Assembly (NCBI GenBank): GCA_016927475.1
Contig: JAFGMO010000028.1
Location: 62,001 to 126,000, forward strand
Reading direction: 5' to 3'
From: Candidatus Aminicenantota bacterium
Lineage (GTDB): Bacteria > Acidobacteriota > Aminicenantia > Aminicenantales > Aminicenantaceae
Length of the DNA stretch: 64,000 nucleotides
Made by a program: the position numbers and the translations under genes. Of this stretch, positions 1 through 9,612 are shown piece by piece (the stretch's first letter is position 1; each line of letters begins with the position of its first letter). The notes beneath the pieces are model-generated. The model saw nothing but the letters and a program-made list of their open reading frames with translations, was not told the DNA's origin and did no database searches.

Positions 1-2093
1 TTTTCCAAAAACAAGCAGCCTGTCGAGGCTCCTCTCAACGCCCAATCTCTAGGAAGAAATACCGTCGAATTATTTTCCTGTATAACCGCAGGCCCCTTGA
101 CCTTACCGGTTTTTGGAAGATCATCTCTGTTCAAGAAAGGACAAAGGACTTTTTCAAGTCTCCCCTCCCCTTTTTTTTTCGACGGCAGCCAAAGAAATCT
201 TTTTTTTTGTTTTTCCTTTTTTGTTTCCGATGGCCGGAACATGGATGAAAAAGACAGTTTTTCAGCTTTTTTGATAATCCGGAGCCTGATATTCACTACC
301 TGAACAAGCGCATTTAAATCTGCATACCCATATGCTCTTTTATGGCAGCAATGGAAATTTTCCTCAATATTGTTTATGTCAAAATGACCGGATTTTTCCT
401 TCCTAAAAGGAATATTCAGTTCATAGTTCTGCCTTTTATACCGGACATCCGCACTAAACATGAATTTCCAACCAACTGAATTTTCCCCTGCTGACAGGCA
501 CCATTTTTTTGCCTTTTCCCTGAGTTTCATCATATCGTGCTTCAACCTTTTTTTTGTTTCGCTATCCATGACATGCAGGACGGTTTGAACAAAATCAACG
601 GCCTTATCCGCAAGAATAAGTCCGCATGCCGAGAACAATCCTGGAAAAAGTGGAATCACAACACGGCAAATTCCCAATTCTTCCGCCAAATAAGCAGCAA
701 CAAGAGGCCCCGCTCCCCCGTAAGCCATCATGGAAAAAAAACGCGGATCAAAACCACGGGATATGGATATCAACCGGAGAATTTTAAGGGTATTGGCCAG
801 GGTTGTCTTAAGGATTCCTTGGGCGGCGGACCTGACATCGATACTTAAAGGGCGTCCGATCTTTTCCCCGATACTTTTTTTTGAGGCATCGACGTCCAGT
901 TTCATCGCCCCTCCGAGAAAAGAATCCTCATCAAGATACCCGAGAACAACAAAAGCGTCTGTAACTGTGGGAAATTCTCCCCCTCTGCCATAACATGCCG
1001 GGCCGGGATTAGATCCCGCACTTTCCGGCCCTACCTTGAGATGGCCGCCTGAATCGATCCGGGCAATACTCCCTGCACCTGCTCCACACTCTGCAATATC
1101 GATCATGGGGAACTGAACCGGGTATCCACTTCCTCTAGCGCCGGCGGTATGAAGACCTCCTCCCACCTCATAACTTTGTGTAAATTGGGGCACCCCTTCT
1201 AAAACGATTCCAGCTTTGGCCGATGTTCCCCCCATATCAAAAGCAATAACTTTTTCGATGTTCAGCTCATTTGCTAAAGATGCCGCAGCAAGAATTCCTG
1301 CAGCCGGCCCTGATTCGACTAAACAATGGGGACGGGCAGCGGCTTGAACGGCAGAAAGGATTCCACCACCCGAATGCATAATATCCAATCCTGCCCGAAT
1401 CGCTCCCTCGTCTTTAATCTTACTCTGTATTTTTTTAAGATAGGCGATAACAACCGGGGCCACAGCCGCCGATATAACGGTTGTGCTGGCCCGTTCATAT
1501 TCCCTGAACTCCGGAGAAACCTTGCTTGAAAGGAAGACATCTTCTTCGGAATAATATGCCCCGGCTGTATGCAAAACCTCTTCCTCATGTTCGGGATTCA
1601 GGAACGAAAATAAAAAAACAACGGCCAGTGTTTTCGCTCCCTTACGTCTGAGCTTCCGCACGACATGCAGTACCTTACTGCGGTCGGGAGATTTAAGAAC
1701 TTTACCGTCGGCATCCATTCTCTCATCGATGGAAACAATCATATCCCTGGGAACAAGAGGAGGAAGCCTGTCTTTACCCAGGTCATAAAGAGAGGGACGA
1801 ACCTGTCTTCCAATTTCCAGGATATCAGCGAATCCTTCGGTAACAAGTAAACCCACGGCGGCTGTTCGTCCTTCCAAAAGCGCATTGGTCACGATTGTCG
1901 TTGCATGGACAACTCTTTGAACATCCTGTGCTTTCCTTTTTGTCAAATCCATCACCCTTTTAAATCCTTCTAAAAAGGCAACCGATGGATCTTTCGAATT
2001 CGAAGAAACCTTCACCATGCTTATCAATCCCGTTTTTGGCTCGTAGAGGAAAACATCAGTGAATGTTCCCCCGATATCAACGGCTAATTGCAT
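1..2093 (-). CDS. hyuA: Hydantoinase/5-oxoprolinase subunit A (3' end cut by window edge)
   Basis: ATP-dependent N-methylhydantoinase/5-oxoprolinase A-type subunit, expected to work with the adjacent B subunit in opening cyclic amides such as hydantoins or 5-oxoproline in the cytoplasm. Reading the minus strand from ATG at 2093 gives the family N-terminus [15 protein letters not shown] (the actin-like ATPase phosphate loop), then [15 protein letters not shown], a central [13 protein letters not shown] and FDMGGTSAK, and MAYGGAGPL further on. The translated stretches stay open in one frame, and near position 60 give the usual C-terminal [18 protein letters not shown], so only a few residues are missing beyond the window. 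The start overlaps the hyuB stop (TAATG), which indicates translational coupling. Substrate specificity cannot be read from sequence. Confidence 0.93.
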   Translation of the reverse strand, partial: MQLAVDIGGTFTDVFLYEPKTGLISMVKVSSNSKDPSVAFLEGFKRVMDLTKRKAQDVQRVVHATTIVTNALLEGRTAAVGLLVTEGFADILEIGRQVRPSLYDLGKDRLPPLVPRDMIVSIDERMDADGKVLKSPDRSKVLHVVRKLRRKGAKTLAVVFLFSFLNPEHEEEVLHTAGAYYSEEDVFLSSKVSPEFREYERASTTVISAAVAPVVIAYLKKIQSKIKDEGAIRAGLDIMHSGGGILSAVQAAARPHCLVESGPAAGILAAASLANELNIEKVIAFDMGGTSAKAGIVLEGVPQFTQSYEVGGGLHTAGARGSGYPVQFPMIDIAECGAGAGSIARIDSGGHLKVGPESAGSNPGPACYGRGGEFPTVTDAFVVLGYLDEDSFLGGAMKLDVDASKKSIGEKIGRPLSIDVRSAAQGILKTTLANTLKILRLISISRGFDPRFFSMMAYGGAGPLVAAYLAEELGICRVVIPLFPGLFSACGLILADKAVDFVQTVLHVMDSETKKRLKHDMMKLREKAKKWCLSAGENSVGWKFMFSADVRYKRQNYELNIPFRKEKSGHFDINNIEENFHCCHKRAYGYADLNALVQVVNIRLRIIKKAEKLSFSSMFRPSETKKEKQKKRFLWLPSKKKGEGRLEKVLCPFLNRDDLPKTGKVKGPAVIQENNSTVFLPRDWALRGASTGCLFLE

Positions 2094-3835
2094 TAATTTT
2101 TCCCGGCCCTTTTTTGTGCCCGCTCTTTTTTTGTTGCCGTCCTGTCGATTTTTCCGTTTTTTCTGATTACAATCCCGTATTCCGCATGCGCCTTTTGACG
2201 GCTTACCCGGCCTTGAATAACATCCCTTATTACCTTGTCCTCATCTCGTTCCAGCGGATTTCCGAATCCTCCACCTCCCGCTGTTCCTGCGCTTAAAACA
2301 TCTCCTTTTTTTATCAGATACCCGTTTATTTTAGAGGGAATCTTTTTTTTAAAACGCCCCTGAAGAAATATGTGGAAAAATCCTTTTTCTCCCGGTTTTC
2401 CTCCTTTAAATCCCCATGGAACGAAAACATGCCTGTCCGAATGGGAGGAAAAAAGAAGGGGTTTTAGAGCGAGAATATCCTTCCTTATGGCCATACCTCC
2501 TCTGAATTTTCCCGGTCCTCCCGAATCAGGGATGAGGCCATATCTAAGAACACGAAGAGGGTATTCCATTTCCATCGATTCGATCGGAAGATTGGATGTA
2601 TTCGTGATATGCACCTGGACTCCGTCTGCTCCGTCTTTTCCATAGCGGGCACCCATTCCTCCGCCGAGGGCCTCGACATAGACAAAATCATAACCTGATA
2701 TATCTTTTGTTCCGCCAAAAATGACTGCTGTGGTTGCTCCGTTTGATGCGGCGACAACCTTTTCCGGAATGACACGAAACATGGCGCCCAAAACCGCATC
2801 GACCACCCGCTGACAGGTATCGGTCCTTCCTCCGACGGCGGCCGGTTCCACTGCGTTAACCAGGCTTCCTTTTTCCGCATGTATATATATCGGCCTAGCA
2901 AACCCCTGATTTAAAAACACTTCGGGTGCTGCGAGAACTTTAACGGTATATAAGACCGTCGCCATAAGCGCCGAATAAACCATGTTGATTCCTCCGGAAG
3001 ACTGTAGATCGGTCCCCCGGAAATCAAAATGAATACTCGGTTTTGATCCATGTCTGATCGTAACAGCAACACGTATTCGCAGAGGTTTCTTCCCGACACC
3101 GTCATCATCCATCACATCGGAAAACGCGAAGGTTCCCTCAGGAATTTCCCTCAAAGAATTCCTCAACATTCTCTCGCTGTAGTCGTATTCTTCCTGAATT
3201 CCCCTATAAACAAGGGAAAAACCATGACGTTGAAAGAGGCTTTTGACACGCTTTTCTCCCAATTCCAAAGAAGCCGTTTGTGCTCTGAAATCTCCCTCTC
3301 TTTCTTCCCTGTTACGCATGTTGAGTAATAAAATTTCGAAGACGTCCTCCCTCAGCTTACCTTTTTTTATTACGAATGTGGGTGGTATCCTCAGTCCCTC
3401 CTGATATATTTCCCGGGAAGAACCGGCTGTTCCTCCTCCCGGCGACTGCCCTCCCACATCGGACCAATGGGCGATATCAGCCACAAAAGCCGCTAATCGG
3501 CCTTTATAAAAAACGGGTTTGATAAGAGTCACATCTGGAAGATGTGATCCTCCTCCGTGAAAAGGATCATTGGCCGCCAGTACATCTCCCTCTTCAAAAA
3601 GCAGATCCGGCTTCTTCTTGAGGACATGGCACATCAACCCCTGCATGGATCCCAGGTGAATGGGAATATGCTCGGCTAAAGCGATCAATCCTCCATCCGG
3701 ATCAAAGACCGCACAAGAACAATCCCTTCTCTCTTTGATGTTGGTTGAATAAGCGGAACGGATAAGAGCAAAGCCCATTTCCTCGACAATGGATCTGAAA
3801 ACGCTGGATATTATTTCAGCCGTAATGGGGTCCAT
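2093..3835 (-). CDS. hyuB: Hydantoinase/5-oxoprolinase subunit B
   Basis: N-methylhydantoinase B/5-oxoprolinase C-terminal family protein (580 aa, the usual length) and partner of HyuA. It starts with the characteristic MDPITAEIISSVFRSIVEE, followed by IKERRDCSCAVFD, HIPIHLGSM, AANDPFHGGGSHLPD, DFRGTD and the late glycine-rich EKGFFHI..AGTAGGGGFGNP. The gene is first in a two-gene operon with hyuA. Its stop shares a base with the hyuA ATG, and the upstream beta-CASP gene ends 25 bp before it in the same direction, so all three may be co-transcribed. The family assignment is firm; whether the substrate is hydantoin, 5-oxoproline or acetone-like is open. Confidence 0.94.
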   Translation of the reverse strand: MDPITAEIISSVFRSIVEEMGFALIRSAYSTNIKERRDCSCAVFDPDGGLIALAEHIPIHLGSMQGLMCHVLKKKPDLLFEEGDVLAANDPFHGGGSHLPDVTLIKPVFYKGRLAAFVADIAHWSDVGGQSPGGGTAGSSREIYQEGLRIPPTFVIKKGKLREDVFEILLLNMRNREEREGDFRAQTASLELGEKRVKSLFQRHGFSLVYRGIQEEYDYSERMLRNSLREIPEGTFAFSDVMDDDGVGKKPLRIRVAVTIRHGSKPSIHFDFRGTDLQSSGGINMVYSALMATVLYTVKVLAAPEVFLNQGFARPIYIHAEKGSLVNAVEPAAVGGRTDTCQRVVDAVLGAMFRVIPEKVVAASNGATTAVIFGGTKDISGYDFVYVEALGGGMGARYGKDGADGVQVHITNTSNLPIESMEMEYPLRVLRYGLIPDSGGPGKFRGGMAIRKDILALKPLLFSSHSDRHVFVPWGFKGGKPGEKGFFHIFLQGRFKKKIPSKINGYLIKKGDVLSAGTAGGGGFGNPLERDEDKVIRDVIQGRVSRQKAHAEYGIVIRKNGKIDRTATKKERAQKRAGKN

Positions 3836-3859
3836 ATCAATACATAATATGAAAAAAGC

Positions 3860-5260
3860 TTAATCGAGTGTCCACTCTTCCTGATATCCGGGTACTACCG
3901 CATCCCAGCCCCATTCTTCATTCATAAGACGAGCAAAGGATTCAGCTTCATCTTCTTCACCATGAGTAAGAAAAATCTTACGTGGAGAGTTTTTAAAAGA
4001 TTTAAGCCATTCTTGCAGGCCGTTCCTGTCGGCATGAGCGGAAAAGCCGTGTATCTGCTCTATCCTAGCCCGGACATCGTAATGCTGCCCGTGAATCCTG
4101 ACAGGAGAAAATCCGCTTACAATTTTTCGTCCGAGGGTTCCTTGAGCCTGATACCCGACAAAAAGGATCGTTGATTCCTCCCTACCAATGTTTTGGATGA
4201 GATGATGTTTGATGCGTCCACCCGTACACATTCCCGATCCAGCCATAATGATACATGATCCCTTAATCTGATTGATGGCTTTTGACTGCTCTACGGAATG
4301 AACCAGCTTAAGTCCGGGGAAGCGAAATGGTCTTTGGTTTTTGACGATAAGCTCCACAGTCTCATCGTCAAGGCACTCCCGGTGCCTTTGAAAAACGGCA
4401 GTGGCATCAACAGCCATGGGACTGTCAAGAAAAATCATCAAATAGGGAATTTTATCCTTCCTAACAAGCCGGCTTAAATGAAACATTATTTCCTGAGCTC
4501 GTTCGATGGCAAAAGTCGGAATGACGATATTTCCCCCGGCCTCAATGGTCTCGTTGATGATCTTTATCAGGAGAGTCTCGACATCTTCGGTGTCACCGTG
4601 AATCCGGCTTCCATACGTTGTTTCCATGACAACGTAATCGGCTTGTGTAAATTGGGTAGGATCTTTAACGATAGGCTTGTCTTTTTGTCCGATATCCCCG
4701 GAAAAAATAATCTTCCTGGATTCTTCTCCCTCCGTGACATCCAATTCCAGCATGGAGGATCCGAGAATGTGTCCTGCATCCCGAAATCGTACCGTAACCC
4801 GGTTGTTGAGTGATATTGGCTCGTCATAGGCAACACCTTGAACCAGAGGAAGTGCTTTTTCAGCATCATCGACCGTATAGAGGGGAATTTCAGGATAGGG
4901 ACCTTTTCGCTTTTCTTTTTTATGCCGCTTCTTTTTATAGGCGGCATCCTCTTCCTGTATCCTGGCGGAATCCAAGAGTAAAATAGGCAGCAGGTCACTT
5001 GTTGCGTATGTTGTAAGAATTTTCCTTTGATATCCTTCACGGACAAATTTTGGGATTAATCCGCAATGATCGAGATGGACATGGGTCAGGAGAAGGACGT
5101 CGATTCTGTCCGGGTTCACCGGACAATCTTTCCAATTTCTTTCCCGGAATTCCCTTTCCTGGAACATTCCGCATTCAATCAGAATTCCCAACCCACTTGC
5201 CTGAAGAAAATATCGTGATCCTGTTACCTGACGGTTGGCGCCTAAAAACTGCAGCTTCAC
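3860..5260 (-). CDS. Beta-CASP metallo-beta-lactamase RNase (CPSF73/YSH1-like)
   Basis: Predicted RNA-processing nuclease of the metallo-beta-lactamase/beta-CASP superfamily, 466 aa. Visible motifs: LLLTHVHLDHCGLIP (HxHxDH zinc site, about residues 57-70), DAGHILGSSMLE, FSGDIGQKDKP, TYGSRIHGD, the beta-CASP part with MAGSGMCTGGRIKHHL, and the terminal FSAHADRNGL and LTHGEE histidine motifs. Start codon is GTG at 5260, chosen because AAGGAG lies 7 nt upstream and the protein begins MKLQFLGANRQVTGS, as family members do. Bacterial members are annotated as mRNA 3'-processing-factor-like exonucleases; the RNA target here is unknown. Confidence 0.92.
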   Translation of the reverse strand: MKLQFLGANRQVTGSRYFLQASGLGILIECGMFQEREFRERNWKDCPVNPDRIDVLLLTHVHLDHCGLIPKFVREGYQRKILTTYATSDLLPILLLDSARIQEEDAAYKKKRHKKEKRKGPYPEIPLYTVDDAEKALPLVQGVAYDEPISLNNRVTVRFRDAGHILGSSMLELDVTEGEESRKIIFSGDIGQKDKPIVKDPTQFTQADYVVMETTYGSRIHGDTEDVETLLIKIINETIEAGGNIVIPTFAIERAQEIMFHLSRLVRKDKIPYLMIFLDSPMAVDATAVFQRHRECLDDETVELIVKNQRPFRFPGLKLVHSVEQSKAINQIKGSCIIMAGSGMCTGGRIKHHLIQNIGREESTILFVGYQAQGTLGRKIVSGFSPVRIHGQHYDVRARIEQIHGFSAHADRNGLQEWLKSFKNSPRKIFLTHGEEDEAESFARLMNEEWGWDAVVPGYQEEWTLD

Positions 5261-5338
5261 TTTAAACTCCTTGATGAATGCGGGTTAATACGCGTTAGTT
5301 TAACAATTTGTCTGAAAAATATCCAATAAGGGGTTGTA

Positions 5339-5367
5339 TTGACATTAAGGACATCCTCTGATATAAG
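5339..5367 (+). promoter_or_regulatory. Predicted sigma-70 promoter of the acidic TPR gene
   Basis: TTGACA (5339-5344), a 17-bp spacer, then TATAAG (5362-5367). It faces the gene starting at 5470 and leaves about a 100-nt leader. The match is strong by sequence; no activity data. Confidence 0.6.
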
Positions 5368-5469
5368 CAGTATATACTTTAGTGAAAATGTTTTTTTATG
5401 TACGGACATTTTTTCAAAAGCCTCATACAAACATAACGACCAGAAAATAATTGTGCAAGGGAAATCCTC

Positions 5470-7305
5470 ATGTCTAAGATGACAAATTTTTTTAGCGGGG
5501 TATTTTTTTCTTTATCTAATTGGGCGAAGACAAATCCCCTTCAGGCCTATATCATTCTCGCTATCATTTTTTTACTCTTGATTGTTGTTTGGATAAGAAT
5601 CCGGCATCCACAATTTTTTCATAAAAAAAGCGCCAAAAAGAAAAAAACCTCAGATTTTGATATTCTCTCCCGCTCTCCTCTTGAAAAAGCAGAAGAAAAA
5701 CCTGCCGCACACAAGGAGGAAATTCCCACCACATCATACGCCGAAGCCACTTCCGAAAAACCGCATCATCTTGAAGAAACGATAACCGAAGCCGATCTTG
5801 AGGTCACAGAAGAAATTTCATTCGAAGATGATAAAACCAGGCCCGATGAGGCGGCCAAGCCTCTTCAGGATCCATTCTATGACGAAACGGAGGAAAAACA
5901 ATCCGTTCCTCCCTTTGAGCCCCATGAAAAAGAGCAGATAGAAAAGGAAAAACCTCCTTCAATTGAAGAAGTCTATTTGTCAGAGGAACCTTCTCCCGGT
6001 AAAGAGACAGAGTGGCCCTCTCCTCCTCCTGATGAAGACGAACAAGCCGTCCTTCAAAAGGATGAATATTATAAAAAGGAAACATCGGTCCTCTCTGAAG
6101 AAAAAGAAATTCTCTCCGGCACCGGTTCCGAAATAGATGAAGAATTTCTTGTTCCTCAAAAAAGAAAACCTACGATCGATGAAATTTACCCGCCTGATGA
6201 AGACGAAAAAGTTCAAACACCTCCCGAACTGGAAGCTACAGAAGAGATTTTTATCGATGAGGAAAAAATATTTGAGTCCGGAAGAACTCCTTCCATAGAA
6301 AAAACGGAACCTGAAACGATGGATAAGGCCGGAATCCCTCCTGAAGCTCAACCCACTGAAACCATTTTTTATGAGGATAAATCCACCCAGGAAAAAATTC
6401 CCCTTTTTCCATCACGTGAAGAAAAGAAAGAAATTCCTTCCGAACTGGAACCTACGGAGGAAATTTTTCTGGATGAGGAACTTCCCCCTGACCTTAAGGA
6501 TTCCTTGTCCGACATGAAAGAAAAATTTGAAGAGCTAACCAAACATGAACCCCCTGGTGAAGAGACCGGGCTGGCCAAAGAATCTCTAGAAACCGAAGTA
6601 TCCGAGGCCGAATCCGAAATTCCACCAGAACCTCAAGAAGAAAAAAGTGGTATTCCTCCATTCGATTTCCCGGAACCATCGGAACCTTCAGAAGAGAAAG
6701 AAGAAGTCCCCATCATTCCAGAAGAAAAAGATGAACAAACCGAGATAGCCGAACAGCTTGAAATATCCAAGCAACCCGAAATTACTCCCCCTCCCGAAGC
6801 CCCAGCAGAGCCTGAGCCGAAGAAAACGGATGACTCTATGTCCTCCATTCTTGAAAGAGCCGACGAGCTTTTTCCCTCACCAACACCGGCAGAAAAAACC
6901 GAGGAAATTACTCCCGAACAAATCGAGGAAGCCACATCGGATGATGAAAAGCAGCACCTGGCCAACAGACTGCATCTTCAAGGACGAATTCATTTTGACC
7001 AGGGAGATTATAAAAAATCTATGGAGCTATACAGCAAGAGTTTGAAGATCAAAGAAGAACTCGATGATAAAAAAGGAATTGCCATCAATATCAGCCATAT
7101 GGGAAAAGTTTTAGAAAAGGAACATAAAATCGAAGAGGCTGTCTTCAGTTATCTTCTAGCCTTGAAAATCATGGAAGAAGTAAATAAAACTCCCGGTCCC
7201 TATGAAGAACAAATTCTAGAAAATATATCCCGGTTGAAAAAACAGATTGGAAAAGACAAGCTGAACAATATCATGGATGCCATCGAAAAAAAGATCAGCG
7301 ATTGA
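5470..7305 (+). CDS. Membrane-anchored acidic protein with C-terminal TPRs
   Basis: 611-aa protein of unknown function. One N-terminal membrane segment (about residues 24-42, AYIILAIIFLLLIVVWIRI) is followed by a basic patch (HKKSAKKKKTS) and then about 420 residues of Glu/Pro-rich low-complexity sequence. This linker holds degenerate repeats of two types: PTIDEIYPPDEDE-like and LEATEEIFIDEE-like. The last about 110 residues (LANRLHLQGRIHFDQGDY..) form tetratricopeptide repeats. The expected topology is one anchor, a long extended linker in the cytoplasm and a TPR interaction module at the tip. The gene stands alone behind a good promoter and converges with a small zinc-protein gene. Scaffold or assembly role is inference only. 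Confidence 0.85.
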   Translation: MSKMTNFFSGVFFSLSNWAKTNPLQAYIILAIIFLLLIVVWIRIRHPQFFHKKSAKKKKTSDFDILSRSPLEKAEEKPAAHKEEIPTTSYAEATSEKPHHLEETITEADLEVTEEISFEDDKTRPDEAAKPLQDPFYDETEEKQSVPPFEPHEKEQIEKEKPPSIEEVYLSEEPSPGKETEWPSPPPDEDEQAVLQKDEYYKKETSVLSEEKEILSGTGSEIDEEFLVPQKRKPTIDEIYPPDEDEKVQTPPELEATEEIFIDEEKIFESGRTPSIEKTEPETMDKAGIPPEAQPTETIFYEDKSTQEKIPLFPSREEKKEIPSELEPTEEIFLDEELPPDLKDSLSDMKEKFEELTKHEPPGEETGLAKESLETEVSEAESEIPPEPQEEKSGIPPFDFPEPSEPSEEKEEVPIIPEEKDEQTEIAEQLEISKQPEITPPPEAPAEPEPKKTDDSMSSILERADELFPSPTPAEKTEEITPEQIEEATSDDEKQHLANRLHLQGRIHFDQGDYKKSMELYSKSLKIKEELDDKKGIAINISHMGKVLEKEHKIEEAVFSYLLALKIMEEVNKTPGPYEEQILENISRLKKQIGKDKLNNIMDAIEKKISD

Positions 7306-7328
7306 TTCCGGGCATCATTTATCCTGCA

Positions 7329-7490
7329 TTAGTCTTCTGATTTTTCATCCTTATGTTTTTTCCAGTAATCGAGGCAGGCCGTATTGCAAAAATGCAGGAC
7401 GTACTCCTTTCCTTCAGCATGGATAGCCGCAGACTTCGGAATCATCTTTTTGCAAACATGACACGCAATTTTTTCTTCATCTTCTTTCAT
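7329..7490 (-). CDS. 53-aa CxxC..CxxxC zinc-binding (TRASH/MYM-like) protein
   Basis: Small intact ORF: ATG at 7490, TAA at 7331-7329, with GAGG 9 nt before the start. The protein begins MKEDEEKIACHVCKKMIP and continues with HFCNTACLDYWKKH. Two cysteine pairs (CHVC and CNTAC) with flanking histidines resemble TRASH/MYM-type zinc fingers or the metal-binding tail domains found beside metal-handling proteins. It is convergent with the TPR gene (24 bp between stops). The good ribosome binding site, the clean metal-site spacing and the YWKK signature typical of such domains argue for a real gene. Partner and metal are unknown. Confidence 0.72.
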   Translation of the reverse strand: MKEDEEKIACHVCKKMIPKSAAIHAEGKEYVLHFCNTACLDYWKKHKDEKSED

Positions 7491-7522
7491 GAATCATCCT
7501 CTTTTTGTTTTTTTTTATCATA

Positions 7523-7777
7523 CCTGCGTTATTCACGAGTCGAGGTTGCTGCAGATACGAGGCGTCGATGGACGAAGCTGTGCTCGTTCACCGCGAGTCC
7601 ATCGCACCGAAGCAAATGCTGCAAAATCGGCTCGACCAAAGGGTAAATTTGGCCGATATTTTCTTGAAAACGGCCATGGAAAATGGTTTATTATCAATTT
7701 TACCTAAAATCATCATTAAATGAAACATAATTTTGAAATAATCTGTCGGTGTCGGCCAAATTTATGAATTATGTAGG
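7523..7777 (+). repeat. Structured dispersed repeat, full copy A
   Basis: 255-bp unit starting CCTGCGTTATTCACGAG and ending ATGAATTATGTAGG. The 7-bp variable stem is GATGGAC (7567-7573) with GTCCATC (7597-7603). The 3' hairpin is TAAATTTGGCCGA (7644-7656) with TCGGCCAAATTTA (7752-7764), a perfect 13-bp pairing. The 5' long stem is CGAGTCGAGG.. with ..ATCGGCTCG. It fills most of the 428-bp gap between the zinc-protein gene and the padR pseudogene. No ORF in it is conserved in other copies. Confidence 0.9.
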
Positions 7778-7841
7778 TCATATATCAACACGGTGCTATT
7801 ATCAAGATTTGACTATAAATGCAGATGAAATGTTCTATTGA

Positions 7842-7857
7842 TATCGGCATTTTTTAT
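7842..7857 (+). repeat. Possible relict of a repeat right arm
   Basis: The 16 bases here match the right arm of repeat copy B (TATCGGCATTTTTTAT near 22565) but are not followed by the TGAAT..CAGG end. This could be a decayed fragment or chance. Nothing else recognised in 7778-7917. Confidence 0.3.
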
Positions 7858-7917
7858 TCATATGCATCATATTTTTCTTTAGCAAGTCGTTGTCATAATA
7901 AGTGACTTTTTAAATTC

Positions 7918-8209
7918 TTATTTGAGCGATAATTCCGGAAGGTCTTTCCAGAAAGCTTGATAAATTTTCCTGATTTCCTCAAGCTGCTTCAGACCCTCTT
8001 TGGTAAATTCATAATAACCGTTTGCTTTTTCCTCCCCGTTCAGAAGTCGGCTCAGCAAGACGGGAAGAAAGAAAACCTTTATTCTCAAGCCTGTCAAGAG
8101 GAACATAAATGGCCCCTATCGACCAGTATTTTCCCGTCATGTTCATGATGTATTTTCGAATATTGACGCCATAAGGTTCCTCTTTCATTTTCTAAATGGT
8201 CAGAAGCAC
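7918..8209 (-). pseudogene. PadR-family transcriptional regulator, broken
   Basis: A PadR-like winged-helix reading can be assembled across two lesions. From GTG at 8209 (AAGGAG just upstream): VLLTI, then an in-frame TAG at 8194-8192, then KMKEEPYGVNIRKYIMN, WSIGAIYVPLDRLENKGF and PTSERGGKSKR. A one-base frameshift follows, and the ORF continues as YYEFTKEGLKQLEEIRK to the stop at 7918. Family members read YGV.I, IGALY.TLDRLE.KG and RGGR.KRYY.LT..G at the matching places. So there are two independent inactivating changes: a nonsense codon where a Trp or Leu is expected, and one extra T. The promoter is still recognisable. Sequencing error could explain one lesion but hardly both. Confidence 0.75.
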
Positions 8210-8234
8210 CTATTTCTCCTTATAAATATTTTCT

Positions 8235-8262
8235 ATATTATAGAATTAGACAAAAAAGTCAA
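8235..8262 (-). promoter_or_regulatory. Predicted promoter of the padR remnant
   Basis: On the minus strand TTGACT (8262-8257), 16-bp spacer, TAATAT (8240-8235), about 25 nt before the GTG start and its AAGGAG. Confidence 0.45.
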
Positions 8263-8289
8263 TATAAAACGGAAATTTTAGCTGATTTT

Positions 8290-9144
8290 TTAGTCGTAAC
8301 AGGGAATAAACCGGAATTTATTGTTTTTTTTCTCCAATCTTCCAAATAAATGAACGGGATCATGGACAAAGGCCACAATCATATCCTCTTCAAGAACCTT
8401 GGCGTATATCTTTTTCTTGGTCTCCAGCGTTTTAATAGGATAGAGGTCGTAGCTCATGATATAGGGAAGACCGATATGCGTCGACATCGGAACCAGATCT
8501 CCCAGGAACAACAAACTTTTTTTTTCATAAAAAATCCTGACACACTGGTGATGGGCCGTATGGCCGGGAGTAAGCAGGGTTTCCACGCCCTCCGAAATAC
8601 AAACATTCCCTTCGATGAGTTCAAGACAACCTGCCGACTGCAGGGGAAGATAATTTTCTTCCAGATAACTGGCTTTATCTCTTTCGTTGGGTTGAATTGC
8701 GTGCTCCCACTCTCCTTTTTGAATAAAATACCTTGCTTTAGGAAATGCGGGTACGACCTTTCCCGAATGGTCCATGACGGTGTTTCCTCCGCAGTGATCA
8801 AAATGTAGGTGGGTGTTGACGACAATGGTGATATCCTCGGGCAAAATGCCGAGTTCATTCAGCGCAAAAAAAAGATCCGGTTTGTCTTCCACACCGTACA
8901 TATCGAGGTATTTTTGCTTTAATGTCGTCCCGATCCCCGTCTCGACAAGGATGACATCTTTTCCGTTTTCGATCACAAGAGAGTTTAAGGCCATCTTGAT
9001 CCGGTTCGAAGAATCGGATGGACTCAGCTTCTCCCAGAGAACCTTTGGAACGACGCCAAACATCGCTCCTCCATCAAGATGCATGAATCCTTGGCAAAAG
9101 GCGGTAATGGAGAATGGCGGGAAGGCCAGCTTTTTGAAAATCAT
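8290..9144 (-). CDS. MBL-fold metallohydrolase, last gene of the nuo operon
   Basis: 284-aa metallo-beta-lactamase-fold hydrolase. The dinuclear metal site is visible as VVNTHLHFDHCGGN (HxHxDH, about residues 111-117), TPGHTAHH and LFLGDLVP (bridging Asp); a last His is in AFVHDPVHLF. The layout resembles the lactonase/glyoxalase-like branch more than true beta-lactamases. The ATG overlaps the nuoI stop by 4 nt (ATGA), so it is translated from the complex I transcript. Nothing in the sequence links it to complex I chemistry; substrate unknown. Confidence 0.88.
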   Translation of the reverse strand: MIFKKLAFPPFSITAFCQGFMHLDGGAMFGVVPKVLWEKLSPSDSSNRIKMALNSLVIENGKDVILVETGIGTTLKQKYLDMYGVEDKPDLFFALNELGILPEDITIVVNTHLHFDHCGGNTVMDHSGKVVPAFPKARYFIQKGEWEHAIQPNERDKASYLEENYLPLQSAGCLELIEGNVCISEGVETLLTPGHTAHHQCVRIFYEKKSLLFLGDLVPMSTHIGLPYIMSYDLYPIKTLETKKKIYAKVLEEDMIVAFVHDPVHLFGRLEKKNNKFRFIPCYD

Positions 9145-9611
9145 TCAAGAAGCCTGTCGATATCAAAAACAAGCTTTTTCCTGTCGTAAGAGGCAAGCTC
9201 GATTTGTTCCGTATCCATACGGATGGCGTCTTCAGGACAGGCTTCGACACAAAACCCGCAGAAACAGCAGCGGTTAAGGTCAATAATAAAAACGGCGGGA
9301 TATTTCTGGATATCGGGATCATCTTCTTCCGCGGCTTCGATGTATATACATTCTGAAGGACAAACCGTCGCACACAGCATACAGGCAACACACCGGGGTT
9401 TTCCATCTTCTCTTTTCATCATACGGTGAAGGCTGCGGTGTCTTGAGGCCAGCGCTGCCCGTTGTTCGGGATACTGGATGGTCACGGCTCCGCGGCGTTT
9501 TGTTTTAATGCCGAACAGATTCAGGATGTGGAAAAAAATATTGACAAAAAAATGGCGAGCCGTGATACAAAAACCCCTTATGATCTCGAAAAAATATCTT
9601 ATGAGTCTCAT
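9141..9611 (-). CDS. nuoI: NADH-quinone oxidoreductase subunit I
   Basis: 156-aa ferredoxin-like subunit carrying clusters N6a and N6b of the complex I peripheral arm. The two CxxCxxCxxxCP motifs are CVACMLCATVCPSECIYIEA and CCFCGFCVEACPEDAIRMD. The hydrophobic and amphipathic N-terminus fits docking on the membrane arm. It lies 1 nt after nuoH and overlaps the MBL gene by 4 nt. Normal length. Confidence 0.96.
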   Translation of the reverse strand: MRLIRYFFEIIRGFCITARHFFVNIFFHILNLFGIKTKRRGAVTIQYPEQRAALASRHRSLHRMMKREDGKPRCVACMLCATVCPSECIYIEAAEEDDPDIQKYPAVFIIDLNRCCFCGFCVEACPEDAIRMDTEQIELASYDRKKLVFDIDRLLE

Positions 9612-9612
9612 T

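Noticed and set aside
7489..7723. Plus-strand ORFs across repeat copy A
   Set aside because: No counterpart frame in other copies, starts lie in the opposite small gene, and composition is unlike the neighbours.
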